DNA of 64,000 bases from Psychrobacillus psychrodurans. GTDB taxonomy: Bacteria > Bacillota > Bacilli > Bacillales_A > Planococcaceae. Where the stretch lies: the NCBI GenBank assembly GCA_900114885.1, contig FOUN01000009.1, positions 1-64,000 on the forward strand, given 5' to 3'. The position numbers were made by a program, and so were the translations under genes. The notes beneath the pieces are model-generated. The model saw only the letters and a list, made by a program, of their open reading frames with translations. It had not been told where the DNA came from and ran no database searches. Shown piece by piece: positions 54,976 through 63,488 of this stretch (position 1 is its first letter; each line of letters opens with the position of its first letter).

Positions 54976-55368
54976 TTATCCTTGGATACCTCTTTCTAAA
55001 AGTTTGTATACACCTCGATAACTTTCGTTCATGATAATATCCGCCACTTCTTCACCTCTCAATTCACCTATATCTGTTAGAAATGATAACGCCGCTACCA
55101 AACAAATTTTTGCATCAAATTCAGAAGGCATAGCCTTATATGGATTATCTATAACAACCTTGTTATACCTTTCTTTAAAGTGATTTCTTTGTAAAAAATT
55201 ATGTAAGTCTTCATAATGTTCTTCTGAGCAATCTTTTTCTTCAAAAGTTCTTTGTATAACAACTTCATTTAAATGCACTTGACCAACTTTAATCAGTAAT
55301 TTTAAAGCATGTTCTAAACAAATTTTCTCATTAAAATAGCTTTGCACATACATATTATTTATCCTCAT
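54976..55368 (-). CDS. hypothetical protein with internal duplication
   Basis: A 130-residue, mostly helical cytoplasmic protein of unknown family. Two segments align with each other: residues 12-42 (FNEKICLEHALKLLIKVGQVHLNEVV) and 84-114 (FDAKICLVAALSFLTDIGELRGEEVA), sharing F-x-x-KICL-x-x-AL and the following G-[QE]-x-x-x-x-EV pattern. No ribosome binding site better than AGCGAAATGAGG is seen. Its place among small accessory genes suggests an accessory role. Confidence 0.55.
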   Translation of the reverse strand: MRINNMYVQSYFNEKICLEHALKLLIKVGQVHLNEVVIQRTFEEKDCSEEHYEDLHNFLQRNHFKERYNKVVIDNPYKAMPSEFDAKICLVAALSFLTDIGELRGEEVADIIMNESYRGVYKLLERGIQG

Positions 55369-55444
55369 TTCGCTCTAAGATCTTAAATACCAACTAGAAG
55401 TCATTATATATTTATTCTGCTAAAATACTGAGTTAGCTTTAATA

Positions 55445-55672
55445 TTATGATGATTTCATATACTTACTCTTAGGAATCAAAACTATTAAGGAAACAAGTA
55501 AAATCAAAAACAGAGATACAATGATTTTCTTGGCATTATCAGGTTCACCGAACATATAAACTAATACGTTTGCAAATGATAGTGGTATCCCAAGCCATTT
55601 TAAGAACGGTAAAATCAGAACCATACCTACTATCATGCCACCAATAAATAGAATATAATTTTTTATACTCAT
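55445..55672 (-). CDS. small two-helix membrane protein, unknown function
   Basis: A 75-residue protein with two membrane helices (about 7-25 and 48-66), separated by the loop GIPLSFANVLVYMFGEPDNAKK, ending with basic KSKYMKSS. AAAAGGAGTTG lies before the ATG. No known family. It lies 69 bp after the GNAT gene on the same strand and may be co-transcribed with it. Confidence 0.55.
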   Translation of the reverse strand: MSIKNYILFIGGMIVGMVLILPFLKWLGIPLSFANVLVYMFGEPDNAKKIIVSLFLILLVSLIVLIPKSKYMKSS

Positions 55673-55740
55673 AATGTTTTTTCAACTCCTTTTCCTAATA
55701 GTAGAATTATTAAAAAATTAAAATACATGGGCACCGATTA

Positions 55741-56172
55741 CTAAACTGGTGCGATTGTTGATTTAAAGTAAATTATCTCTGGATCCCCTTCATCTAAGTT
55801 TTCAACAAATCCACTTTGTATAAATCCATTTACTTTGAATACTTCTTGCATTGTTATATTTGATTGATTAGTGGAAGAGAATATTTTCTTTGTAGGTGCT
55901 ATGCTTACAAAATACTCAATGAGGGATGTTGCATATCCTTTACGTCTTTCAGTTGGCTTAATAACTATCAAAGATATAAAGCTACTATCGAAGAAATTTA
56001 TATCAAAAATCAAGAATCCAACAAATGAGGACTTATTTTTAATAGCAATACATCTCTCCTCTTCAATAGCATTCTTTATGAATTTTCGTCTGCTATCATT
56101 GCCAAACACTTCTATATCAATTTTCACTATTTCTTCTAATTCGCTAAGTTTGGAAATAACCAAATGTGTCAT
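55741..56172 (-). CDS. GNAT family N-acetyltransferase (short)
   Basis: A 143-residue GNAT-type protein. It has the strand-rich middle FVGFLIFDINFFDSSFISLIVIKPTERRKGYATSLIEYFVS, in which RRKGYA is the acetyl-CoA loop. A FKVNGFIQSGFVENLDEGDPEIIYFKS ending is typical of the fold. It would acetylate an unknown amine. Third GNAT of the window, after 2130-2603 and 23325-23825. Confidence 0.8.
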   Translation of the reverse strand: MTHLVISKLSELEEIVKIDIEVFGNDSRRKFIKNAIEEERCIAIKNKSSFVGFLIFDINFFDSSFISLIVIKPTERRKGYATSLIEYFVSIAPTKKIFSSTNQSNITMQEVFKVNGFIQSGFVENLDEGDPEIIYFKSTIAPV

Positions 56173-56422
56173 ATAAAAATCCCCTATTCATTATAAATGA
56201 GTATTATTTTAGTTTGTTCTCATTTTTCATACAATTTCTCCGTTAATCAACCATCTTTAGTTTAATACGTTTCAACTGATACGAAGTTCCATTTTTTTGT
56301 AATATTCACTATATATCCGTTTCCTATTAGAACATTATGATTGAGTAAATCTATTATAAGAGAGTTAGTCAAATCGTTTTTTATTTAGTATAATTAGCTC
56401 ATCAAAAATAGGGGGAATTTTC

Positions 56423-56539
56423 ATGCAATTATCAACTGTAAATCAATGCATTCGGAAGTCATTTTCAACATCACCGCCACCACAGTTTACTCCTGCTGCA
56501 CTGTCGGCATTGAATAAGCTTATATTAAAAACAGATTAA
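56423..56539 (+). CDS. 38-residue upstream ORF before EamA permease gene
   Basis: A very short gene with a GGGGG site 6 nt before the ATG. The product is Ser/Pro-rich in the middle (KSFSTSPPPQFTPAALSALNKL). It ends 47 bp before the permease start. Between them lies an inverted repeat CTGCGA...TCGCAG (about 56543-56571), directly before the permease ribosome binding site. It may be a leader peptide controlling the permease, or a small independent protein. No homologue was recognised. Confidence 0.45.
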   Translation: MQLSTVNQCIRKSFSTSPPPQFTPAALSALNKLILKTD

Positions 56540-56586
56540 GAAGCTGCGAATATATGAGCTCTTTCGCAGATTCGAAGGAGTAGACG

Positions 56587-57477
56587 ATGAAATCTAAAAT
56601 TCAGTTCTTATTATCAATGATAATCTTCGGAACAATTGGTGTTTTTGTAAGATACATTGACTTATCTTCGAGTGAAATAGCTTTATTACGTGGTTTAATT
56701 GGTAGTTTATTTTTAACTACAGTCTTGTTTATGATGAAGAAGAAAATTTCGTGGGCAATGGTCAAAGTAAATGCTCTAGTTTTAGTACTTTCGAGTATTG
56801 CACTTAGCGGAAATTGGATTTTCCTGTTCCAATCATACAAGCATACGACCATTTCTAACGCTTCATTAAGTTACTATTTTGCACCTGTTATTGTCCTGAT
56901 TCTTTCACCTCTAGTACTCAAGGAAAAATTATCAGCTAAAAAACTAATCTGCATTGGTTTAGCAATGCTAGGTATGTTATTCATTGTTGGTAATGGTGGT
57001 TTAGGTACAGCTGGATTAGATGATCTAATTGGAATTGGCTATGGATTACTAGCAGCTGTATTCTATGCGTCTTTAATGTTACTGAATAAGTTCATAAAGA
57101 AAATGGATGGCTTAGAAACCACGTTACTTCAACTTGGAACAGCGACAATACTTCTCATGCCATACGTTTTCTTTACGGAGGGATTCGGAATTTTGGGAGT
57201 ATCAAGTACTTCAATACCATTTATATTAATCTTAGGGATTATACACACTGGTATTGGATTCTTATTATTCTTCTCTGGTATGCAGAATTTAAAAGGGCAA
57301 AGCATCGCTACACTAAGCTATGCTGATCCAATCACATCTTTATTAATCTCTGCTATTATCTTGCAAGAGCAAATGACCTTTATTCAAATGCTAGGTGGTG
57401 CATTGCTTTTAGGTTCGACATTTGTTAGCGAAAATAAATCAATTGAATTTCCAATAAGGTTTAAAAAAACTAAATAA
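56587..57477 (+). CDS. EamA (DMT superfamily) transporter
   Basis: A 296-residue permease with ten helices in two EamA repeats. The first half opens with FLLSMIIFGTIGVFVRYIDLSSSEIALLRGLIGSLFL. The second half contains DDLIGIGYGLLAAVFYASLMLLNKFIKKMDGLETTLLQ and closes with the ADPITSLLISAIILQEQMTFIQMLGGALLLG family signature. It would move small metabolites or drugs across the membrane. GAAGGAG lies 7 nt before the ATG. Preceded by the 38-residue ORF and a hairpin; terminated at 57484-57518. Confidence 0.9.
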   Translation: MKSKIQFLLSMIIFGTIGVFVRYIDLSSSEIALLRGLIGSLFLTTVLFMMKKKISWAMVKVNALVLVLSSIALSGNWIFLFQSYKHTTISNASLSYYFAPVIVLILSPLVLKEKLSAKKLICIGLAMLGMLFIVGNGGLGTAGLDDLIGIGYGLLAAVFYASLMLLNKFIKKMDGLETTLLQLGTATILLMPYVFFTEGFGILGVSSTSIPFILILGIIHTGIGFLLFFSGMQNLKGQSIATLSYADPITSLLISAIILQEQMTFIQMLGGALLLGSTFVSENKSIEFPIRFKKTK

Positions 57478-57483
57478 CAGAAC

Positions 57484-57518
57484 AAAACAGTAGAAAGTAT
57501 CAGCTTCCTACTGTTTTT
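57484..57518 (+). terminator. terminator of EamA gene
   Basis: AAACAGTAG pairs with CTACTGTTT, with AAG/CTT inside, followed by TTT. Confidence 0.75.
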
Positions 57519-57633
57519 ATATTTTAAAACTAATCTATAATATAATTTGTATTTTTCATTCAAGCTTAGCCATACTAATTTATATTTTATGATATTGGGA
57601 TTTAAAAGTATAATTATTGGAAGGAATATTAAT

Positions 57634-58239
57634 ATGAACAAGTCTAAATATGTTATAGCTGTGTTTACTTTCGTTGTATTCTGTATTATATGGATGACCT
57701 ATGAGACATCATTCATACAATCCTTCGACAGAATAGCCTCGGATTTATTATATGGCAATAAATTCATTACAATGTTTCATTATTTAGGTGAAACTAAGTT
57801 CATATTTGCTGTCACCATAATTGTTTTAATCATTATTTGGTTTCGTAAACATGACTATAGATTGACGGTTTTTGTCATTTTTTCTGTTGGTGCTGGATAT
57901 GGTTTATACCAATTTTTAAAACGTGTAATAGAACGACCACGTCCTGAGATTGTAGATCAGTTTTTCACTTTTAGTTTTCCTTCTGGACATGCAGTACATG
58001 GTTTATTGTATCTTTTAACAATCGCCTATTTAATCAATCAAACTGTAATCATTTCGAAAAAGGCTTCAATCATCGTTTGGATTTCAGCCATTATATTAAC
58101 TTTATTAATTGGGCTCTCTCGCATAACAGAGGGACGTCACTTTGCTTCTGATGTTTTAGCTGGTTGGATGCTTGGATATAGTTGGTTTGTCCTTTGCTTA
58201 TGGTGGTATAAAAGAGGAAATCGCGAACGTAACAAATAA
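57634..58239 (+). CDS. PAP2 family lipid phosphatase
   Basis: A 201-residue, six-helix membrane phosphatase. The three catalytic motifs are visible: KRVIERPRPE (K-x6-RP), FPSGHAVHG (PSGH) and SRITEGRHFASDVLAGWMLG (SR-x5-H-x3-D). It would dephosphorylate phosphatidic acid, undecaprenyl pyrophosphate or similar at the outer membrane face. The ATG at 57634 is chosen since GGAAGGA lies 8 nt upstream; the frame is open to 57547. Monocistronic. Confidence 0.93.
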   Translation: MNKSKYVIAVFTFVVFCIIWMTYETSFIQSFDRIASDLLYGNKFITMFHYLGETKFIFAVTIIVLIIIWFRKHDYRLTVFVIFSVGAGYGLYQFLKRVIERPRPEIVDQFFTFSFPSGHAVHGLLYLLTIAYLINQTVIISKKASIIVWISAIILTLLIGLSRITEGRHFASDVLAGWMLGYSWFVLCLWWYKRGNRERNK

Positions 58240-58259
58240 GTGTACTGTATCATACAAAT

Positions 58260-58301
58260 AAAAAGGCTTAAATCCAACTAAATAGGATTTAAGTCTTTTT
58301 A
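58260..58301. terminator. bidirectional terminator between PAP2 and DHA2 genes
   Basis: AAAGGCTTAAATCC pairs with GGATTTAAGTCTTT around a 9-nt loop, between converging genes. Confidence 0.8.
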
Positions 58302-58342
58302 TTTTTCACATATTTGAGTCACTAGTATTTTCGTAATTTAAG

Positions 58343-59728
58343 TTAATTTGTCTTTTTCGGCGTAAACCAGGTGATTATGAATGCAATTATTGAAAGAACA
58401 AACATATAGAAGTACGTGCTACTTGCGGCATTAATATAACTTTGCTTAGATTCTAAAGAAACATTCAATAATTGAATTGAATAAACCGTCATAATAATTG
58501 CTGTACCGATTGCTCCAGCAAGTTGCCGTATTGTGTTATTTATAGACGATCCGTGAGAGGCTAATTCCCTCGGCAGTGCATTTAGAGCAGCAGTGTTTAA
58601 TGGCATTGTAATAAACGCTAAACCTATACGCAATAAAATTGTCCTAACTAAAATATATATAGTTGTTGTTTCAGATGATAAATCACTAACTGCAAACATC
58701 GAAATCGCGATTAAACCTGTCCCCAAAATGAATAAAGGTTTTGCTCCAAACTTATCAAATAGTTTTCCGGTAACTGGGGAAAGCATTGCATTAATAATGG
58801 CACCTGGTAACAATAATAATCCTGCTTCAAGTGCTGTAAACCCACGTCCATCCTGCAAATAAATCGGCAGTAATATTAAATCAGCATACATTAGAATTGT
58901 AATTGCAATATTAACTACCGTCGTCATCGAAAATACTTTAAATTTGAAAACATTTAAATTCAATAAAGGTTCAGTAGCCTTTATTTGTCGGAGACAGAAC
59001 AAAATCGTTACAACCAAACCTCCAACAATTGATATAATGACGATTAAATCATCCCACCCTCGGCTGCCAGCACTACTAAAGCCAAATAGAACAAAACCAA
59101 AGCCAACCGTTGAATATATTACACTGACTATGTCGAGCTTTACATTAGATGTTTCTGCCACATTAACTAAATATTTTCTCGCTAGAATAATAATCACTGC
59201 TACGAATGGAATCATGATGATAAATAACCATCTCCATGATAAATACTCTAAAATAAAACCTGCTAATGTTGGAGCAATTGCTGGTGCAAAAATAATAGCG
59301 AAGCCAATATTCCCCATAATTGATCCACGCTTTTCTGCTGGATATAGATAAACGATTACAGTCATCATTAACGGGATGATAATTCCAGCACCAACTGCTT
59401 GAATCATTCTACCTGTTAATAGTACGCCGAAACTATTCGCGCAGGCTGCAACAATAGAGCCAATTAGCAAAAATAACAATGAGCTAATAAATAACTGACG
59501 TGTTGAAAAACGTTGCATTAAGTAAGCTGTAATAGGTACTAACACTCCGTTTACAAGCATAAATCCTGTAGCTAACCATTGAATCGTTGCGGTATTTACA
59601 TCAAAAACAACCATTAAATCACTAAACGCAACGTTTAATAATGTTTGATTTAATGTAGAAAAAAAAGTTCCCGTTATCATTATGATTAGTAGTAATTTTT
59701 TAGTACTACTTGATATTTCATTTTGCAT
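58343..59728 (-). CDS. DHA2-family MFS drug exporter (EmrB/QacA type)
   Basis: A 461-residue transporter with about 14 helices. The N-terminus shows FFSTLNQTLLNVAFSDLMVVFDVNTATIQWLATGFMLV; helix five carries the motif C-like FAIIFAPAIAPTLAGFILEYLSWRWLFIIMIPF, typical of drug/proton antiporters. It is divergent from a TetR gene over a ~140-bp spacer with a palindromic candidate operator, the usual regulator-efflux layout. Substrates are probably lipophilic cations or drugs; none can be specified. Confidence 0.92.
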   Translation of the reverse strand: MQNEISSSTKKLLLIIMITGTFFSTLNQTLLNVAFSDLMVVFDVNTATIQWLATGFMLVNGVLVPITAYLMQRFSTRQLFISSLLFLLIGSIVAACANSFGVLLTGRMIQAVGAGIIIPLMMTVIVYLYPAEKRGSIMGNIGFAIIFAPAIAPTLAGFILEYLSWRWLFIIMIPFVAVIIILARKYLVNVAETSNVKLDIVSVIYSTVGFGFVLFGFSSAGSRGWDDLIVIISIVGGLVVTILFCLRQIKATEPLLNLNVFKFKVFSMTTVVNIAITILMYADLILLPIYLQDGRGFTALEAGLLLLPGAIINAMLSPVTGKLFDKFGAKPLFILGTGLIAISMFAVSDLSSETTTIYILVRTILLRIGLAFITMPLNTAALNALPRELASHGSSINNTIRQLAGAIGTAIIMTVYSIQLLNVSLESKQSYINAASSTYFYMFVLSIIAFIITWFTPKKTN

Positions 59729-59757
59729 ATAAAATCCCTTCCCATATAATATATATT

Positions 59758-59771
59758 GTCGACAGAGTGTC
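59758..59771. promoter_or_regulatory. candidate TetR operator in divergent spacer
   Basis: The palindrome GACA-GAG-TGTC (59761-59771), with a GTCGAC block at 59759-59764 overlapping its left arm, sits 33 bp upstream of the exporter start. A partial copy (CTGTCGAT near 59825) lies 40 bp upstream of the regulator. Operator function is inferred from the divergent layout only. Confidence 0.35.
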
Positions 59772-59868
59772 TAAAAAATATAATAGCAGAAGAATTAAAA
59801 CAGCCATATACAATTAGCTCTTTTCTGTCGATTAGTTGATAATTTTATATTGTAAAGGAATGATATAC

Positions 59869-60408
59869 ATGACTTTTAAAGAAGATCCTCGTGCAATTCG
59901 TACCCAAGAATTGCTTAAAGAAGCCTTGTTAACACTATTACAAGAAGATCATTCTTTTCATCAAATTTCTATTCATAAATTAACGCAAAGGGCAAAATTG
60001 AACCGAACCACTTTTTATTTGCACTATCAAAATATTAATGAGTTAAAGGAGCATTTAACAAATGATATTTTACAAGAGCTAACTGATAAATTAGAAAATT
60101 TAACTTCCATTTTTGATAGAAATCGTAAAGAGCATTTAATACAGCTTTTGAACTACCTTCATGAGCAAAGAAACAATATTCTTGCTTTAGCACAGTTTGA
60201 ACAAATTGAGAATCATTTACTTTTATTGATGAAAGACTTAATCGTTACCCGGAGAAGTCAATCGAAGAATATAGGCAGAAAAAGCATTATCGATCCAGAT
60301 ATTAAAACCGCCTCTATTATCGGCATCATTATGTGGTGGTTAAAAAATGGCTTACATCTAGATTCAGCATATATTGCGGAGCAAATTAATCTGATGTATC
60401 GCTCATAA
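59869..60408 (+). CDS. TetR family transcriptional regulator
   Basis: A 179-residue regulator. The HTH is FHQISIHKLTQRAKLNRTTFYLHYQNINELKEHL (about 26-60), followed by an all-helical ligand domain. The ATG at 59869 is chosen because AAAGGA lies 9 nt upstream; earlier in-frame ATGs have no site. Divergent from the DHA2 exporter and expected to repress it, relieved by ligand binding. Terminator follows at 60430-60474. Confidence 0.9.
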   Translation: MTFKEDPRAIRTQELLKEALLTLLQEDHSFHQISIHKLTQRAKLNRTTFYLHYQNINELKEHLTNDILQELTDKLENLTSIFDRNRKEHLIQLLNYLHEQRNNILALAQFEQIENHLLLLMKDLIVTRRSQSKNIGRKSIIDPDIKTASIIGIIMWWLKNGLHLDSAYIAEQINLMYRS

Positions 60409-60742
60409 TTATATTTCTCTTCAAAATATGAAATGCCAAAACATTGATTGCACAACGTTTTGGCATTTATTTTATACGCTATTGTGACTATGGTCCTTAG
60501 GTAAAACATCCGTTTTTAAACTAGATACTTCCCTACTAACTAAATCTTATAAGAATGTTACTACCTATCCCCCATATAGTGGTTCCGACAATCCACCAAA
60601 TTATAGTTTGGTGGAAAATTAATTTAACATTTACCTTTACAATTGGATTTCTTCTTATATTAATGTCAAAAGCGCAAAAATAGTACAAACGTTCTTTTTA
60701 GGGTATAATAGCCTTATCTAAAATGTAAAGGGGTCTTGCTTT
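60409..60742. other. gene-free stretch with tetR terminator
   Basis: Contains the terminator at 60430-60474 and A/T-rich promoter-like DNA for the CMD gene, with a short inverted pair CCACCAAA...TTTGGTGG (about 60594-60613). No gene. Confidence 0.5.
60430..60474 (+). terminator. terminator of tetR gene
   Basis: AAATGCCAAAAC pairs with GTTTTGGCATTT around a 14-nt loop, followed by ATTTTA. Confidence 0.75.
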
Positions 60743-61186
60743 ATGGCACAAAGGTTACCTTATTCTGAAATTGCACCAGCAGGTATGGATATTATGATGG
60801 AAATGGAGAAATATACGAAAACATCTGCGATCGAACGAAAAATTCGTGAGCTAATTAAAATTCGTGCTTCTCAAATTAACGGATGTGCTTTTTGTTTAAA
60901 CATGCATACAACCGATGCCCGAAAAATGGGTGAAACAGAACAGCGATTATACTGTGTTAGTGCATGGGAAGAGTGTGAATTCTACACTAAAGCAGAGAAA
61001 GTGGCTTTAGAATTGACGGAGCACGTGACATTAATACCGACAAAACGTGTTCCAGATGAACTTTATCAGCGGGTACGAGACCACTATGACGAGAAACAAT
61101 ATGTTGACCTTATTCTAATCATCAATCAAATCAACAGTTGGAACAGAATTTCAATTGCAATGGGTAATACAGCCACTGAAAAATAA
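60743..61186 (+). CDS. carboxymuconolactone decarboxylase (AhpD-like) family protein
   Basis: A 147-residue helical protein of the CMD/AhpD superfamily. The redox motif C48-x2-C51-x3-H55 (NGCAFCLNMHTTDARKMGE) is present, along with the downstream SAWEECEFYTKAEKVALELTE helix and INQINSWNRISIAMG. Family members reduce peroxides with a partner. Here it stands alone and is probably an alkylhydroperoxidase-type oxidoreductase. AAAGGGG lies 10 nt before the ATG. Confidence 0.9.
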   Translation: MAQRLPYSEIAPAGMDIMMEMEKYTKTSAIERKIRELIKIRASQINGCAFCLNMHTTDARKMGETEQRLYCVSAWEECEFYTKAEKVALELTEHVTLIPTKRVPDELYQRVRDHYDEKQYVDLILIINQINSWNRISIAMGNTATEK

Positions 61187-61513
61187 TTACTCTCAACGAA
61201 CATCAATAGGTGTTCGTTTTTTTAGTTCGTTTTACTGCGAGTTTGTGTCAAATTCTTATATTTAACTATGCTACTCTTAACTAAAAAAGTGTCTCTGCTT
61301 AATACAGAAACACCTACGTATTCAATGAATTTATGACTTTTTTTCAATTTCCCAATAAAATATGGATATTACGTTGTGCATAAATATTTGATAAATACTT
61401 TTTCCTTTTATAATGGATAAAGTGACCCCTGGAGAAAATTTCAACACACAAAAACTAACTAATACGATTTATATGGATAATGATAATTTTTAAGCAGCTT
61501 AGTCTATATAGAT
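61187..61513. other. gene-free stretch with terminator
   Basis: Holds the CMD gene terminator at 61196-61224. The remaining 290 bp are A/T-rich with no gene and no clear terminator for the leftward MFS gene. Confidence 0.5.
61196..61224 (+). terminator. terminator of CMD gene
   Basis: ACGAACA pairs with TGTTCGT around an 8-nt loop, followed by TTTTTTT. Confidence 0.8.
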
Positions 61514-62689
61514 TTATCCGATAAACAACTTTCGCCGATCATAGGCAACGAAGAGCATTAACACACCTAAAATCGAGCAAATCATATATGTAGTTGAATA
61601 GGAGTAAAGGTCTGAGAGTGGTCCCATAATGAGACCACCTAAGGAGACACCTAAATCTGCCATCGCAATAAATAAACCTAGTAATATATTGCGTTTTGCC
61701 TGGGGCAGGACAAAGCTTAAAAATGTGGTTAATGTTGGGTAGAGAATTGCCTGAGCTATACCTATTAAAACAGCACCTAAATAGAAAAAGAGTACCCCAC
61801 CATTTATTGCAAAACTTACGCATTGTGCTCCAATAGCTAAAAGAAGTATTGTTCCCATTATAAAAGATGAATGCCATTTTCCATCAGAAGGAATTTTTTT
61901 TCTTAAGGAAAACCGTGAAAAGACAACAGTCCCTGCCATTAGCATTAGAAATATACCAGCATTGCCGTTTTTTATTTGTTCAGCATATAGTGGCGTAAAA
62001 ATAGTAACCGCTCCAAATATAATGGAAGCAACTAACATAAGAACACTACATTTATACAAATGTGGATTTTTTACTAACTGACTAAATGAATTAAACATAC
62101 TTCCACCCTGCTCAGCCATTTTTGTAGGTCGGGTTTCGGCATTATTCATTTTAGTACTGTATCCAAATACTCCAGTTATGATAGCAATTGTTACCATCAC
62201 TACTGCAAAGTACTCCATTCCTCCTTGCCAAATTCCTAATGCCAATAAAGGTCCAATAATACCTGGTATATAAGAAAATAAAGAATAAAGTGATATTCCC
62301 TGTGAACGATCTTTTTCTGGTAGTGCATCAATAATTCCGATCTGTAATGCCATTGAAAAAAAAGCTGTTGAGACTCCTTGTAACATACGAGCAATCAAAA
62401 ACCCACCAAGACCAGTTAATGTATATAATATTAAAGCAAATCCATTAATAATAAGAATAACTCTCAACACTTTTATGGGGCCATGTTTTTGAATATAATG
62501 ACCTGCCCATGGTCTAAAAAACATGGTAGTAAACAAATATGCCCCCATGATCAAACCTATTGTTGTATTAGTTGCTCCTAGGGCACCCCCTTGTAAAGGA
62601 ATAATAACATTTAGTATAGAATTGGCACTAAAATAAAGTAGTACCAGCAAATATAATCGTATAAATGGCCAAGACATAGCTCCACTCAC
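61514..62689 (-). CDS. cntE: MFS exporter, staphylopine exporter CntE-like
   Basis: A 391-residue, 12-helix MFS protein. The N-terminus (SGAMSWPFIRLYLLVLLYFSANSILNVIIPLQGGALGATNTTIG) and the segments FRPWAGHYIQKHGPIKVLRVILIIN and LLGLFIAMADLGVSLGGLIMGPLSDL strongly recall the staphylopine export protein CntE, as I remember it. It would export a nicotianamine-like opine metallophore. GTG start at 62689 with GGAGGAG ~8 nt upstream. It lies 52 bp after a CntF-like ATPase gene, the arrangement of cnt loci. The biosynthesis genes (cntKLM) lie outside the window, if present. Confidence 0.8.
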   Translation of the reverse strand: MSGAMSWPFIRLYLLVLLYFSANSILNVIIPLQGGALGATNTTIGLIMGAYLFTTMFFRPWAGHYIQKHGPIKVLRVILIINGFALILYTLTGLGGFLIARMLQGVSTAFFSMALQIGIIDALPEKDRSQGISLYSLFSYIPGIIGPLLALGIWQGGMEYFAVVMVTIAIITGVFGYSTKMNNAETRPTKMAEQGGSMFNSFSQLVKNPHLYKCSVLMLVASIIFGAVTIFTPLYAEQIKNGNAGIFLMLMAGTVVFSRFSLRKKIPSDGKWHSSFIMGTILLLAIGAQCVSFAINGGVLFFYLGAVLIGIAQAILYPTLTTFLSFVLPQAKRNILLGLFIAMADLGVSLGGLIMGPLSDLYSYSTTYMICSILGVLMLFVAYDRRKLFIG

Positions 62690-62741
62690 AAGTTTTTCTC
62701 CTCCAAACTATTAAAAATTATGTACTTATGGCTTTACCTGG

Positions 62742-63488
62742 TTAAAACGTTATCAACGACTTTAGTAATTTTCTTGCATAGACAGATTTAACGTCCTTCA
62801 AATGTTCAATTTCCACGATTTCTTCTATTTGTCCATCCTTAAAAATAATGACTCTGTCGCAAATATAAGCAGCAGCCTGTATATCATGAGTGATAAAAAC
62901 ATAACTCATATTGTAGATTCTTTTTAAATCCTTGAGCAATTCAAGCACTTGTATTTGAACAGATACATCTAATGAACTGATTGCTTCATCTAATAAAATA
63001 CATTTTGGTTCTGTTGAGATAGCTCTTGCAATACAAACTCTTTGAATCTCTCCTCCTGATAACTCATGAGAATATTTGTTTCGATAAGACGAAGGCAGTC
63101 CAACTTGATTTAATAGAGTAGTAATCTTGTCTATATTCTCCTTTTTACTCTTGTTTTGAATCTTCAATGGCTCCAAGATCGCCTCTTCAACAGTAAAAAA
63201 AGGGTTAATGGAAGATTTGTAGTCTTGAAAAACAGCGCTTATATTACCTAATCTCACTCTTCTGTCTTCTACATTCATACCATCAATCAAAACCGTCCCA
63301 CAATCTGGCTTTTCAATTCCCAACATCAAACGCCCTAAAGTTGATTTACCACTGCCACTTTCTCCAATGATACCAAGACACTCTCTACTTCTACATTCGA
63401 GGCTAACATTCTTTAAAATAATCTGCCTTTCCGAAGAAAATAACCCGTTTTTTTTATAGGATTTTTGCACTTTATCAACTTTCAGCAA
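62742..63488 (-). CDS. cntF: ABC importer ATP-binding protein, OppF/CntF-like
   Basis: A 248-residue nucleotide-binding subunit. Walker A GESGSGKS (about 41-48), signature LSGGEIQRVCIARAI, Walker B CILLDEAISSLD and H-loop FITHDIQAAAYICDR are intact. The Q-loop region AVFQDYKSSINPFFTVEEAILEPL is of the Opp/Dpp/Nik second ATPase type. TTG start at 63488, directly after the upstream gene's TAG, with AGGGA before it. Together with the upstream ATPase and the MFS gene it fits the CntD-CntF-CntE order of metallophore loci. A nickel or oligopeptide importer is the alternative. Confidence 0.78.
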   Translation of the reverse strand: MLKVDKVQKSYKKNGLFSSERQIILKNVSLECRSRECLGIIGESGSGKSTLGRLMLGIEKPDCGTVLIDGMNVEDRRVRLGNISAVFQDYKSSINPFFTVEEAILEPLKIQNKSKKENIDKITTLLNQVGLPSSYRNKYSHELSGGEIQRVCIARAISTEPKCILLDEAISSLDVSVQIQVLELLKDLKRIYNMSYVFITHDIQAAAYICDRVIIFKDGQIEEIVEIEHLKDVKSVYARKLLKSLITF

